Below are positions 7,347 to 16,879 of a DNA stretch of 64,000 nucleotides, piece after piece. Both the position numbers and the translations under genes were made by a program. A model generated the notes under the pieces. That model saw only the letters and a list, made by a program, of their open reading frames with translations, searched no databases and was not told the DNA's origin. The stretch lies in the NCBI GenBank assembly GCA_029212905.1, contig JARGPB010000008.1, positions 62,001-126,000 on the forward strand, given 5' to 3'. How positions within the stretch are numbered: position 1 is the stretch's first letter; each line of letters starts with the position of its first letter. Source of the DNA: Thalassovita sp. (GTDB lineage: Bacteria; Pseudomonadota; Alphaproteobacteria; Rhodobacterales; Rhodobacteraceae).

Positions 7347-10316
7347 ATGACCGATCAAAGCCCAAACGACATGTTCCACGCCTCCAGCTTCATGCAAGGC
7401 CATAATGCCGAATACCTGGAGCAGCTGTATGCCCGTTGGGCAAATGACCCGACCGCGGTGGACGCAGCCTGGGCCGAATTTTTCGGGCAAATGGGCGACG
7501 CCGAAATGGACGTCAAACGCGAAGCAGAGGGCCCCAGCTGGGCCCGTGGCGACTGGCCTCCGGTTCCGAACGACGATCTGACGGCCGCGCTGGACGGTCA
7601 ATGGCCCACCGCCGCCCCTGCCGAAGTGAAAAGCGCCGGCAAGAAAATCGCGGAAAAAGCCGCCGAAAAGGGCGTGTCGGTCAGCGACGAGCAAATCAAA
7701 CGCGCTGTGCTGGACTCGGTTCGGGCGCTGATGATCATCCGCGCATATCGTATTCGTGGCCACCTGGTTGCCGACATTGACCCGCTGGGAATGCGCGATC
7801 AAACCCCTCATCCTGAACTGGACCCAAAGTCCTACGGCTTTACCGATGCCGACATGGATCGCCCGATTTTCATTGATAACGTTCTGGGGCTTCAGGTTGC
7901 CTCGATGCGTCAGATCATGGACATCGTGAAACGGACATATGCCGGAACCTTTGCGTTGCAGTACATGCACATTTCGAACCCCGAAGAGGCCGGCTGGCTG
8001 AAAGAGCGGATCGAGGGCTTTGACAAGGAAATCAAATTCACCCGTGAAGGCCGCAAAGCCATCCTGAACAAGCTGGTTGAGGCCGAGGGTTTCGAAAAAT
8101 TCCTGCACGTCAAATACATGGGCACCAAACGTTTCGGCCTGGACGGTGGCGAGGCCCTGATCCCCGCCATGGAACAGGTGATCAAACGCGGCGGCAATCT
8201 GGGTGCCAAGGAGATCGTGATTGGGATGCCACACCGTGGGCGCCTGTCGGTTCTGGCCAACGTGATGTCCAAACCCTATCGCGCGATTTTCAACGAATTC
8301 CAGGGTGGCTCGTTCAAGCCCGAGGATGTCGACGGATCGGGCGACGTGAAATATCACCTCGGCGCCTCGTCCGACCGCGAATTCGACGGCAACAAGGTTC
8401 ACCTGTCGCTGACGGCCAACCCCTCGCACCTAGAGGCGGTGAACCCTGTGGTTCTGGGCAAATGTCGCGCCAAAACCGATCAAGCGAACGACCCGCAGCA
8501 CCACTCGGTGATCCCTGTTCTGCTGCACGGCGATGCCGCCTTTGCTGGCCAGGGTGTCGTGGCTGAGTGCTTTGGTCTGTCGGGCCTGCGCGGTCATAAA
8601 ACTGGCGGCACGATCCACATCGTTGTGAACAACCAGATCGGTTTCACCACGGCACCGCACTTCTCGCGCAGCTCGCCGTATCCGACTGACAACGCGCTGG
8701 TGGTTGAGGCCCCGATTTTCCACGTGAACGGTGACGATCCCGAGGCCGTGGTCCACGCCGCCAAAGTGGCCACCGAATTCCGCATGAAGTTCCACAAAGA
8801 CGTGGTTATCGACATCTTCTGTTATCGCCGGTTCGGCCATAACGAAGGTGACGAGCCCATGTTCACCAACCCGATCATGTACAAGACAATCAAGAAGCAC
8901 AAAACCACGCTTCAGCTGTACACGGATCGTCTGGTCAAGGACGGGCTGATCCCCGAGGGCGAAATCGAGGACATGAAGGCCGCGTTCCAGTCCCACCTGA
9001 ACGAAGAGTTCGAGGCCGGCAAGGACTATAAGCCGAACAAAGCTGACTGGTTGGATGGGCGTTGGTCGCACCTCGACCGTGAAACCGAAGAAAACTATCA
9101 GCGTGGTCAAACTGCGATCAGCGAAGAGACCTTGAAGCAGGTTGGCGACTCGCTGACTCGTGCGCCGGACGGCTTCCCGCTGCACAAAACTGTCGCGCGC
9201 CTGTTGGACACCAAGAAAAAGATGTTCGAAACTGGCAAGGGCTTTGACTGGGCCACCGGCGAAGCACTGGCATTTGGCTCGTTGCTGACAGAGGGCTACC
9301 CGGTACGTCTGGCCGGTCAGGACAGCACCCGGGGGACGTTCAGCCAACGTCATTCGGGCCTGATCAACCAGAACACCGAAGAACGCTACTACCCGCTGAA
9401 CAACATCCGCGAGGGTCAAGCCCACTACGACGTTATCGACTCGATGCTGTCGGAATATGCGGTTCTGGGCTTTGAATACGGCTACTCTCTGGCCGAACCC
9501 AACGCGCTGGTCATGTGGGAAGCGCAGTTCGGCGACTTTGCCAACGGCGCCCAGATCATGTTCGACCAGTTCATCAGCTCGGGCGAGAGCAAATGGCTGC
9601 GGATGTCGGGTCTGACCGTTCTGCTGCCGCACGGCTATGAGGGCCAGGGGCCTGAACACTCGTCCGCGCGCCTGGAACGTTTCCTGACCATGTGTGGCGG
9701 GGACAACTGGATTGTCGCGAACTGTACGACCCCTGCGAACTACTTCCACATCCTGCGGCGTCAGCTGCACCGGACTTTCCGCAAGCCGCTGATCCTGATG
9801 ACACCGAAGTCTTTGCTGCGTCACAAAATGGCGGTCTCGGATGTTGCGGAATTCCTGCCCGGTTCGTCCTTCCACCGCGTGTTGTGGGACGATGCCGAGA
9901 AAGGCCATTCGGACACCCAGCTGGTGGCAGATGACAAGGTCAAGCGCGTCGTGATGTGTTCGGGCAAGGTGTACTATGACCTGCTGGAAGAGCGTGACGC
10001 CCGCGGGCTGGACGACGTCTATCTGATGCGGGTGGAACAATATTATCCGTTCCCGGCCATGACCATGGTCAAGGAACTGGAGCGTTTCAAAAACGCAGAA
10101 ATGGTATGGTGCCAGGAAGAACCCAAAAATCAGGGTGCCTGGAGCTTCATCGAACCCAACATCGAATGGGTCCTGACCCGCATCGACGCCAAGCATAAGC
10201 GCCCGGTTTACGCCGGACGTGCGGCTGCGGCTTCGCCTGCAACTGGTCTGGCCTCAATGCACAAAGCACAGCAACAGGCGCTCGTGGACGAAGCGCTGAC
10301 CATCGAAGGGAAATAA
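7347..10316 (+). CDS. sucA: 2-oxoglutarate dehydrogenase E1 component
   Basis: The thiamine-diphosphate-dependent decarboxylase of the 2-oxoglutarate dehydrogenase complex, 989 residues. Seen: the N-terminal helix region MTDQSPNDMFHASSFMQGHN that docks with partner subunits in this family, the substrate and cofactor segments HISNPEEAGW and GMPHRGRLSVLANVM (about residue 293), the HLGASSDRE loop, the ThDP region YRRFGHNEGDEP, and the transketolase-like C-terminal half with TFSQRHSGLINQ and HGYEGQGPEHSSAR. A frame start 24 bp upstream exists, but the ATG at 7347 has a GAGGT motif 7 bases before it and gives the family N-terminus. sucB follows after 3 bp, so translation is likely coupled. Confidence 0.97.
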   Translation: MTDQSPNDMFHASSFMQGHNAEYLEQLYARWANDPTAVDAAWAEFFGQMGDAEMDVKREAEGPSWARGDWPPVPNDDLTAALDGQWPTAAPAEVKSAGKKIAEKAAEKGVSVSDEQIKRAVLDSVRALMIIRAYRIRGHLVADIDPLGMRDQTPHPELDPKSYGFTDADMDRPIFIDNVLGLQVASMRQIMDIVKRTYAGTFALQYMHISNPEEAGWLKERIEGFDKEIKFTREGRKAILNKLVEAEGFEKFLHVKYMGTKRFGLDGGEALIPAMEQVIKRGGNLGAKEIVIGMPHRGRLSVLANVMSKPYRAIFNEFQGGSFKPEDVDGSGDVKYHLGASSDREFDGNKVHLSLTANPSHLEAVNPVVLGKCRAKTDQANDPQHHSVIPVLLHGDAAFAGQGVVAECFGLSGLRGHKTGGTIHIVVNNQIGFTTAPHFSRSSPYPTDNALVVEAPIFHVNGDDPEAVVHAAKVATEFRMKFHKDVVIDIFCYRRFGHNEGDEPMFTNPIMYKTIKKHKTTLQLYTDRLVKDGLIPEGEIEDMKAAFQSHLNEEFEAGKDYKPNKADWLDGRWSHLDRETEENYQRGQTAISEETLKQVGDSLTRAPDGFPLHKTVARLLDTKKKMFETGKGFDWATGEALAFGSLLTEGYPVRLAGQDSTRGTFSQRHSGLINQNTEERYYPLNNIREGQAHYDVIDSMLSEYAVLGFEYGYSLAEPNALVMWEAQFGDFANGAQIMFDQFISSGESKWLRMSGLTVLLPHGYEGQGPEHSSARLERFLTMCGGDNWIVANCTTPANYFHILRRQLHRTFRKPLILMTPKSLLRHKMAVSDVAEFLPGSSFHRVLWDDAEKGHSDTQLVADDKVKRVVMCSGKVYYDLLEERDARGLDDVYLMRVEQYYPFPAMTMVKELERFKNAEMVWCQEEPKNQGAWSFIEPNIEWVLTRIDAKHKRPVYAGRAAAASPATGLASMHKAQQQALVDEALTIEGK

Positions 10317-10319
10317 CCC

Positions 10320-11816
10320 ATGACGACTGAAGTACGCGTCCCCACGCTCGGCGAATCCGTAACCGAAGCCACCGTCGCCACCTGGTTCAAGAAACCCGGT
10401 GAAACCGTCGCAGCCGATGAAATGCTGTGCGAACTGGAAACTGACAAAGTCACCGTCGAAGTGCCCGCGCCCGCTGCTGGCGTTCTGGCGGAAATCGTCG
10501 CTGCCGAAGGCGAAACCGTTGGCGTTGACGCTCTGCTGGCCACCATCAGCGCAAGCGGCGCGGCCACGGCCCCAGCTGCCGCCGCCGAAGCGCCTGCCGC
10601 CGCCGCCCCTGCGGGTGGTGACTCGGTGGACGTCATGGTCCCTGCGCTGGGTGAATCCGTGACCGAGGCAACTGTCTCGACCTGGTTCAAGGCTGTCGGC
10701 GATGCCGTCGCACAGGATGAAATGCTGTGCGAGCTGGAAACCGATAAGGTTTCCGTCGAGGTTCCGGCCCCCGCCGCTGGTGTGTTGGCTGAAATCGTCG
10801 CCCCCGAAGGCTCTACCGTGGACGCCACCGCCAAGCTGGCCGTGATCTCGTCCTCAGGTGCTGCTATTGCTGCGGCTCCGGCGGCTGCCCCTGCTGCGGC
10901 CCCCGCAGCCTCGGATGCCAAAAGCATCAAGGACGGCCCCGCCGCCGAGAAAGCCATGGCCGAGGCAGGCATCAGCCGCGACGCCGTGACAGGCACGGGC
11001 CGTGACGGTCGCGCCACCAAGGCTGACGTTGCCGCCGCCGTCGCATCGGCATCGGCCCCTGCACCTGCTGCTGCCCCCGCAGCCGCTCCGCGTGGTCCGG
11101 TATCCGCTGACGACGCCGCCCGCGAAGAGCGCGTGAAGATGACCCGCCTGCGCCAAACCATCGCGCGCCGCCTGAAGGACGCTCAGAACAACGCCGCGAT
11201 CCTGACCACCTATAACGAGGTGGACATGACCGAGACCATGGCCCTGCGCAAAGAGTACAAGGACCTGTTCGAGAAGAAACACGGCGTCCGTCTGGGCTTC
11301 ATGTCCTTCTTCACCAAGGCCTGCTGCCACGCGCTGAAAGAGGTCCCCGAGGTCAACGCCGAGATTGACGGCACCGACATCGTGTACAAAAACTTTGTGC
11401 ACATGGGCATTGCTGCGGGCACCCCGCAGGGTCTGGTGGTTCCGGTCATCCGCGACGCTGACAAGATGTCCTTTGCCGAAATCGAAGGGGCGATTGCCGA
11501 AAAAGGCCGCCGCGCCCGTGACGGCAAACTGTCCATGGCGGAAATGCAGGGCGGCACCTTCACCATCTCGAACGGTGGTGTGTATGGCTCGCTGATGTCC
11601 TCGCCCATCCTGAACCCCCCGCAGTCGGGTATTCTGGGCATGCACAAGATCCAGGACCGTCCCATGGTCATCAACGGCGAAATCAAGATCCGCCCGATGA
11701 TGTACCTGGCCCTGTCCTACGATCACCGCATCGTCGACGGCAAGGGCGCCGTGACCTTCCTCGTGCGCGTCAAAGAAGCGCTGGAAGATCCCCGTCGCCT
11801 GCTGATGGACCTGTAA
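10320..11816 (+). CDS. sucB: dihydrolipoyl succinyltransferase E2 with two lipoyl domains
   Basis: The core E2 of the 2-oxoglutarate dehydrogenase complex, 498 residues. Two lipoyl domains are visible, at about 2-77 and 102-177, each with ETDKV around the lipoylated Lys (Lys43 and Lys143, exactly 100 residues apart). They are joined by Ala/Pro-rich linkers. A peripheral subunit-binding domain (about 205-242, with GTGRDGRATKADV) and the catalytic acyltransferase domain (from about 270) follow, with the active-site motif DHRIVDG holding His469 and Asp473. The E. coli enzyme has one lipoyl domain and about 405 residues, so this is the longer form. The tandem domains are nearly identical in protein and DNA, suggesting a fairly recent or homogenised duplication. 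Confidence 0.96.
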   Translation: MTTEVRVPTLGESVTEATVATWFKKPGETVAADEMLCELETDKVTVEVPAPAAGVLAEIVAAEGETVGVDALLATISASGAATAPAAAAEAPAAAAPAGGDSVDVMVPALGESVTEATVSTWFKAVGDAVAQDEMLCELETDKVSVEVPAPAAGVLAEIVAPEGSTVDATAKLAVISSSGAAIAAAPAAAPAAAPAASDAKSIKDGPAAEKAMAEAGISRDAVTGTGRDGRATKADVAAAVASASAPAPAAAPAAAPRGPVSADDAAREERVKMTRLRQTIARRLKDAQNNAAILTTYNEVDMTETMALRKEYKDLFEKKHGVRLGFMSFFTKACCHALKEVPEVNAEIDGTDIVYKNFVHMGIAAGTPQGLVVPVIRDADKMSFAEIEGAIAEKGRRARDGKLSMAEMQGGTFTISNGGVYGSLMSSPILNPPQSGILGMHKIQDRPMVINGEIKIRPMMYLALSYDHRIVDGKGAVTFLVRVKEALEDPRRLLMDL

Positions 11817-11826
11817 TAACCTTATC

Positions 11827-11853
11827 GGATGCGTCGGGCCGCCCGACGCATCC
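11827..11853 (+). terminator. perfect 12-bp hairpin after sucB (intra-operon)
   Basis: GGATGCGTCGGG at 11827-11838 pairs perfectly with CCCGACGCATCC at 11842-11853, with a CCG loop. The hairpin starts 10 bp after the sucB stop. It is not followed by a T run, so it may stabilise the upstream mRNA end or attenuate transcription rather than terminate it fully. It separates the strongly expressed sucB from the glycosyltransferase gene and lpd. Confidence 0.6.
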
Positions 11854-11873
11854 CCTTTGCCCCCGAGGGCCAC

Positions 11874-12869
11874 ATGCCCAACCCCGTCAAACAATCTGAG
11901 AAGGTCGCGCTCGTATCCTGTATGCGAAACGAAGGTCTCTTTCTGTTGGAATGGGTGGCGTATCATCAGGGGCTTGGCTTTGATACCATTCTGATCATCA
12001 CGAATAACTGCACTGATGGCTCGGATGAGCTGGCACAGGCGTTGGCCCAACAGGGCCACATCATCCATATCGATCAAACTGTTCCCACGGGTGCTTCGCC
12101 TCAGGATACAGGTATGGACCTGGCTCTGACATGGCTGCGTGCGCACGAATTCACCTGGGTCCTGCATATCGATAGCGATGAATTCCTGCTGATAGATCAC
12201 GGCAATGGACAGATTGCTGACCTGCTGTACGATCTTCAACAGGCCGATGTTGTCCCAATCCCCTGGCGCAATTTCGGCGACAGCGGCGTCACCAACTGGA
12301 CGCCGGGCGCCAGCGTTCTGAATACCTTTACCAGCGCCGAACCTGAGGCCCAAAAAGGCATCACCAAGTTCAAGTGCCTGTTCCGCGTCGCCCATTTCGA
12401 ACGCGCCACGGATCATAATCCGCTATGCCCCACGATCGAAAATCCATGTGTTCTTAGCCCCGACGCGGAACCGCTCTCGAACCGGAGCCTGTATCAGGAC
12501 AAATCCTCGCGTTTCCGCCCGCATGACATTGCCTGCCGTGCCAAACGTGCGCGGCTGAACCACTATGCGGTCAAATCTCAGGACCTGTTCCTGATGAAAA
12601 ATGATCGCGGCGACGGGCAGGGCAAAACAAGCGACAGCAAATATCACATCGGCTCGCGTTGGCACCGCGCCGCCAACCGCAATGATATCGAGGACCGAAC
12701 CATCCTGCGCCACTGGCCCGAAACCGAGCGACGACTGGCCCATCTGCGCGCCACGCCGACCATCGCCTCAGCCGAGCAGCACTGCCAAGAATGGTTCGTC
12801 CAGCACCGCGCCGAAATCCTGACCCCGGACCGCCGTGCGGACTGGACCCGAGGAAAGGCCCGCGCATGA
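11874..12869 (+). CDS. glycosyltransferase family 2-like protein (Glyco_tranf_2_4 type)
   Basis: A 331-residue protein of the GT-A fold group often annotated as glycosyltransferase family 2 / DUF23-like. Seen: the N-terminal VALVSCMRNEGLFLLEWVAYH, which is the nucleotide-sugar entry motif of this family, and a DxD metal site HIDSDEFL at residues 98-105. No membrane segment or signal is visible. It would transfer a sugar from an activated donor to an unknown acceptor, probably a surface polysaccharide or lipid. The frame is open from 11829, but that extension runs through the hairpin; the ATG at 11874 has GAGG upstream and gives the expected N-terminus. It sits between sucB and lpd, which is odd for a glycan gene. 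Confidence 0.75.
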   Translation: MPNPVKQSEKVALVSCMRNEGLFLLEWVAYHQGLGFDTILIITNNCTDGSDELAQALAQQGHIIHIDQTVPTGASPQDTGMDLALTWLRAHEFTWVLHIDSDEFLLIDHGNGQIADLLYDLQQADVVPIPWRNFGDSGVTNWTPGASVLNTFTSAEPEAQKGITKFKCLFRVAHFERATDHNPLCPTIENPCVLSPDAEPLSNRSLYQDKSSRFRPHDIACRAKRARLNHYAVKSQDLFLMKNDRGDGQGKTSDSKYHIGSRWHRAANRNDIEDRTILRHWPETERRLAHLRATPTIASAEQHCQEWFVQHRAEILTPDRRADWTRGKARA

Positions 12870-12995
12870 GCATTCTACTTTCTCTGAATATCCTCGGGAA
12901 GGGCTGCGCTTTGCGCGGCTACGGGCAGATAGCCTCTCAATTTCCCGTTGCTATTCCCCCCTCACACAGAACCACTGACCAGACGGAGACACCCA

Positions 12996-14390
<1,395 letters not shown>

Positions 14391-14400
14391 TAAACCTACA

Positions 14401-14434
14401 GGGCCATCCGATCTCCGGGTGGCCCTATTTTTGG
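14401..14434 (+). terminator. rho-independent terminator after lpd
   Basis: GGGCCATCCG (14401-14410) pairs with CGGGTGGCCC (14416-14425), with one G-U wobble and a five-base loop, and is followed by TATTTTT. It starts 10 bp after the lpd stop and should end the TCA operon transcript. Confidence 0.85.
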
Positions 14435-14723
14435 TTGCGCATACCCCGCCTGTTTTCCCTTTTGCTTGTTGTTTTGACCGGAGTGTTTGTGGGCATCGGC
14501 GGCCACGCGCTGCACGACAAGGCGCTCTCAAAAAGCGAAACTCAACACGTCGCAGGTCTTTCTGGAACTGGATACGGATCGCTGTATTCTAAACCTTGCC
14601 GCCAATGTGTCGTTTTTAAACGACCAAATTGGCAAAGCACTCCATGTGCTGATCCAGAAACTTGGTGCAGCACCACCTGCCGAACCTTCGCATAGCCCCC
14701 AAGAGGGTCATGGATCTCGATGA
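14435..14723 (+). pseudogene. small membrane-anchored protein gene broken by a frameshift in an A5 run
   Basis: A frame beginning TTG at 14435 reads RIPRLFSLLLVVLTGVFVG, a hydrophobic anchor, then GGHALHDKALSK. After the run of five A residues at 14530-14534 this frame turns into unlikely, Cys-rich sequence. The neighbouring frame instead continues naturally with LNTSQVFLELDTDRCILN and then AANVSFLNDQIGKALHVLI, ending in a stop at 14721-14723. Removing one A would give a protein of about 95 residues with one N-terminal membrane anchor and a soluble helical tail. I recognise no family. It is either a recent pseudogene or a sequencing error; a shorter, unrelated real gene is less likely. The rest of the stretch, 14724-14884, shows nothing clear. 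Confidence 0.4.
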
Positions 14724-14884
14724 TGTCTTCGCAGCATGGGCAGCCTCAGCCTCCCCTCGACGAGGTGCGATTACCCTGTACATTTACAACCACGGGGAAA
14801 ATAAGACTCTACTCTCGCTATCTCACCCAAAAGACCGCAGTACACATCTTTCAAACTAACGCACAGTGAACTTACTCCCGCGAA

Positions 14885-14951
14885 GCCCGCAAGGGCGACA
14901 GGCGCGCGCGAGGGCTCGGGTGGGTCTGGGTGGGACGCCCGAGCGCGCGCC
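14885..14951. repeat. structured intergenic repeat, copy 1
   Basis: On the plus strand: GCCC-GCAA-GGGC (14885-14896), a GACA spacer, then a two-part hairpin with outer stem GGCGCGCG/CGCGCGCC (14901-14908 with 14944-14951), a bulge CGAGGG and inner stem CTCGGG/CCCGAG (14915-14920 with 14938-14943). Copy 2 lies at 16212-16277. The element ends 8 bp from the stop codon of the reverse-strand nitroreductase gene, so it would be part of that gene's 3' untranslated region. Confidence 0.8.
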
Positions 14952-14959
14952 TTCCCTGC

Positions 14960-15634
14960 CTAGAACCCGATAAACCGCGCCGTTTCCTCGACCGAGCGTC
15001 GCCGCGACCGCACACTATTGGCAGCAAACGCATCATTCGGCCATCCCAATGCCACACAGGTCAGGATCACCTCGTCTTCGGGTATCCCCGCTACCTCGCG
15101 CACCACGGGGGACTGCATGATGCCCTGCCCATTGATCACAGCCCCCACTCCCTGGGACCAGGCGGCCAGAACCAACCCATAGGTCACGGCCCCCAAATCG
15201 AAATGCGCAATGGTGCCCTGATCCTCAATCATCTTATCGTAGGTCACAACAACCGACGCTGGCGCATCGAACTGCCGAAACCCGCGCATGACCCAATCTT
15301 GTCGCCGCTCTTTGTCGTCACGCTCAATTCCCATCGCCGCAAAAAGCTGTTTGGCAATCTCAACCTGGCGTTCGCGATGAACGCCTTCATAGGCCCCGTG
15401 ATCAGGAATTTCCCGCTGAACCGGCACTCCGGCCAGCATCCGCTCGGAATTGCCCCGCCGAACCCTTTCCAGCGGCTCCCCGGTCAGAACGTGAAAATGC
15501 CAAGGCTGAGTGTTCATCGATGATGGCGCGCGGTTGGCCAACTCAATGATCTCTTCCAGCAACTCGCGCGGCACCGGGTCAGGTTTGTACCCCCTGATGC
15601 TACGCCTCTCCCGCATGGCTTGTACCAATTCCAT
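14960..15634 (-). CDS. nitroreductase family protein (FMN-dependent)
   Basis: A 224-residue member of the nitroreductase family, cytoplasmic FMN enzymes that reduce nitro compounds, quinones or flavins with NAD(P)H. Seen: the N-terminal FMN-phosphate motif RERRSIRGYKPDPVP, the APSSMNTQPWHFHVL segment that contacts FMN, and GYGLVLAAWSQG-like features in the second half (YGLVLAAWSQGVGAV). The C-terminus keeps the family's RRRSVEETARF. The physiological substrate is unknown. It is the last gene of a reverse-strand row (ftsE to here) and lies 92 bp after the CBS-domain gene. The structured repeat follows the stop closely. Family assignment is firm. Confidence 0.9.
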   Translation of the reverse strand: MELVQAMRERRSIRGYKPDPVPRELLEEIIELANRAPSSMNTQPWHFHVLTGEPLERVRRGNSERMLAGVPVQREIPDHGAYEGVHRERQVEIAKQLFAAMGIERDDKERRQDWVMRGFRQFDAPASVVVTYDKMIEDQGTIAHFDLGAVTYGLVLAAWSQGVGAVINGQGIMQSPVVREVAGIPEDEVILTCVALGWPNDAFAANSVRSRRRSVEETARFIGF

Positions 15635-15726
15635 AGCGCCCTCCCTCTCTTGAAGAGAGGGTTGGACAATCCAGCCAACGCGTCAAGTCAGGGCAAAGGC
15701 AACGCCACGTCACACCCGAACGCCCG

Positions 15727-16158
15727 CTACACCTCGTTTGCGCGCGAGCCTGACATCTCTCGGAACCGTTCGTACATCATCACATACTCTGGCGGGATGT
15801 CCCGGAATGACAGAACACCAGCCACGCGGTCGCCATCCATAACAGGCAAATGCCGAAAGACATCCCCCAGTCGCGCGGCCAACGTATCCGAAATCCCGTC
15901 GTCAATATTCACCGTCACCGGGTCGCGCGTCATGATCTGCTCAACAACAGTCGTATCTGATGGTAACCCCTGCGCGACAGCGCGGAACACGATGTCTCGT
16001 TCAGACAAGATCCCGACCAGCGCGCCCTCCGCCAGAACGACAACAGCCCCGGCTTTGTGCTCTGCCATGACCTGCGCAGCGTCACGCAGGTTCGTTTCGA
16101 TCTTGACCGCGTACAGTTCGCGGTCACCCAGAATTTCTCGAATGGTTGTTGTGCTCAT
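15727..16158 (-). CDS. CBS-domain pair protein
   Basis: A 143-residue protein made almost only of two CBS domains (about residues 8-64 and 74-131), with the typical AVKIETNLRDAAQVMAEHK, GALVGILSERDIV and GDRVAGVLSFRDI segments. Such Bateman modules bind adenine nucleotides or S-adenosyl compounds and act as sensors. There is no attached enzyme or membrane domain, so it is a stand-alone CBS protein like several in Rhodobacteraceae. The gene begins about 118 bp after the PNPOx-like gene, with the second copy of the structured repeat between them. Which protein it regulates cannot be said from context. Confidence 0.9.
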   Translation of the reverse strand: MSTTTIREILGDRELYAVKIETNLRDAAQVMAEHKAGAVVVLAEGALVGILSERDIVFRAVAQGLPSDTTVVEQIMTRDPVTVNIDDGISDTLAARLGDVFRHLPVMDGDRVAGVLSFRDIPPEYVMMYERFREMSGSRANEV

Positions 16159-16211
16159 ACGTCCTTCACCCCGGCTCTTTTGCCTAACTTCATTTCATTC
16201 CCCAGACCGGA

Positions 16212-16277
16212 GCCCGAAAGGGCGACAGGGGCGTGCGAGGGCTCGGGTGGGCTGGGTGGGACGCCCGAGCACGCCCC
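16212..16277. repeat. structured intergenic repeat, copy 2
   Basis: Same plan as copy 1: GCCC-GAAA-GGGC (16212-16223), GACA, outer stem GGGGCGTG/CACGCCCC (16228-16235 with 16270-16277), bulge CGAGGG, inner stem CTCGGG/CCCGAG (16242-16247 with 16264-16269). Two outer-stem pairs differ from copy 1 in a compensatory way. It abuts and overlaps by one base the stop codon of the reverse-strand gene ending at 16277. Confidence 0.8.
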
Positions 16278-16879
16278 TACCACAGCGTTTTCGCTGCCCG
16301 TGCGGCCCATTCAGCGTCATACACCTCTCCCCCTTCAGCCCCATCCGAGGCCTCGGACAGCAATTGCCCGACAGAGGGCAGACCCGCATGATCATCGCGC
16401 TGCCACAGCCCGGCCCGCATCGTCGCGCGCGCGCATTGGGTATAAATCTCACCAATCCGAATTACGATCACCGTTGTCGGCTGCGTCCCGTTCTTTTCAA
16501 ACCGTGCCCGCAGCGTCGCATCAACCGAAAGCTTTGCAACACCATTCACGCGTACCACTGTGTTTGATCCCGGAACCATGAACATCAACGCGATCCTCCC
16601 GTCACGGACAATATTTCGAAGAGTGTCCAAACGGTTGTTGCCCCGCCAATCCGGCAAGGCCAGCGTCTGCTCGTCCAGCTCGGTCACGACAGCGCCATCA
16701 TCCCCACGCGGGCTGCCATCTGTTCCCTCGGGTCCGACCGTTGAAACAACGCAATAGCGCGATGCCATGATCCAGTCCCGATACAGCGGCGTCAAACGAT
16801 GCACCACCTTGCGCAGCGATGCCGCCCCTGGCTGGCCGTATAGCGCCTCCAGCGCCTCAACAGATTCAACGTACTGCAT
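16277..16879 (-). CDS. pyridoxamine 5'-phosphate oxidase family FMN-binding protein
   Basis: A 200-residue protein of the split-barrel flavin-binding group (PNPOx-like, general-stress type). Seen: YCVVSTVGPEGTDGSPRGD, LALPDWRGNNRLDTLRNI and GRIALMFMVPG, the order expected for the FMN-binding barrel; residues 180-200 form a helical tail. The group includes flavin or F420 reductases and haem-linked proteins, so the substrate is unknown; it need not make pyridoxal phosphate. A TTG nine bases upstream is in frame, but the ATG at 16879 (MQYVESVEAL) is better. The start overlaps the end of plsC by 14 bp, indicating translational coupling. Confidence 0.8.
   Translation of the reverse strand: MQYVESVEALEALYGQPGAASLRKVVHRLTPLYRDWIMASRYCVVSTVGPEGTDGSPRGDDGAVVTELDEQTLALPDWRGNNRLDTLRNIVRDGRIALMFMVPGSNTVVRVNGVAKLSVDATLRARFEKNGTQPTTVIVIRIGEIYTQCARATMRAGLWQRDDHAGLPSVGQLLSEASDGAEGGEVYDAEWAARAAKTLW

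Noticed and set aside
8430..10196. A very long open frame (588 codons) on the strand opposite sucA
   Set aside because: It is a GC-rich shadow in the antisense of a well-supported gene. Its protein is rich in Arg, His, Val and Gln with no domain, and no start site or neighbour supports it.
10854..12416. Another long antisense frame opposite sucB and the glycosyltransferase gene
   Set aside because: Spans two real genes in opposite direction, has repetitive Gly/Arg composition at one end and no family. Shadow frame.
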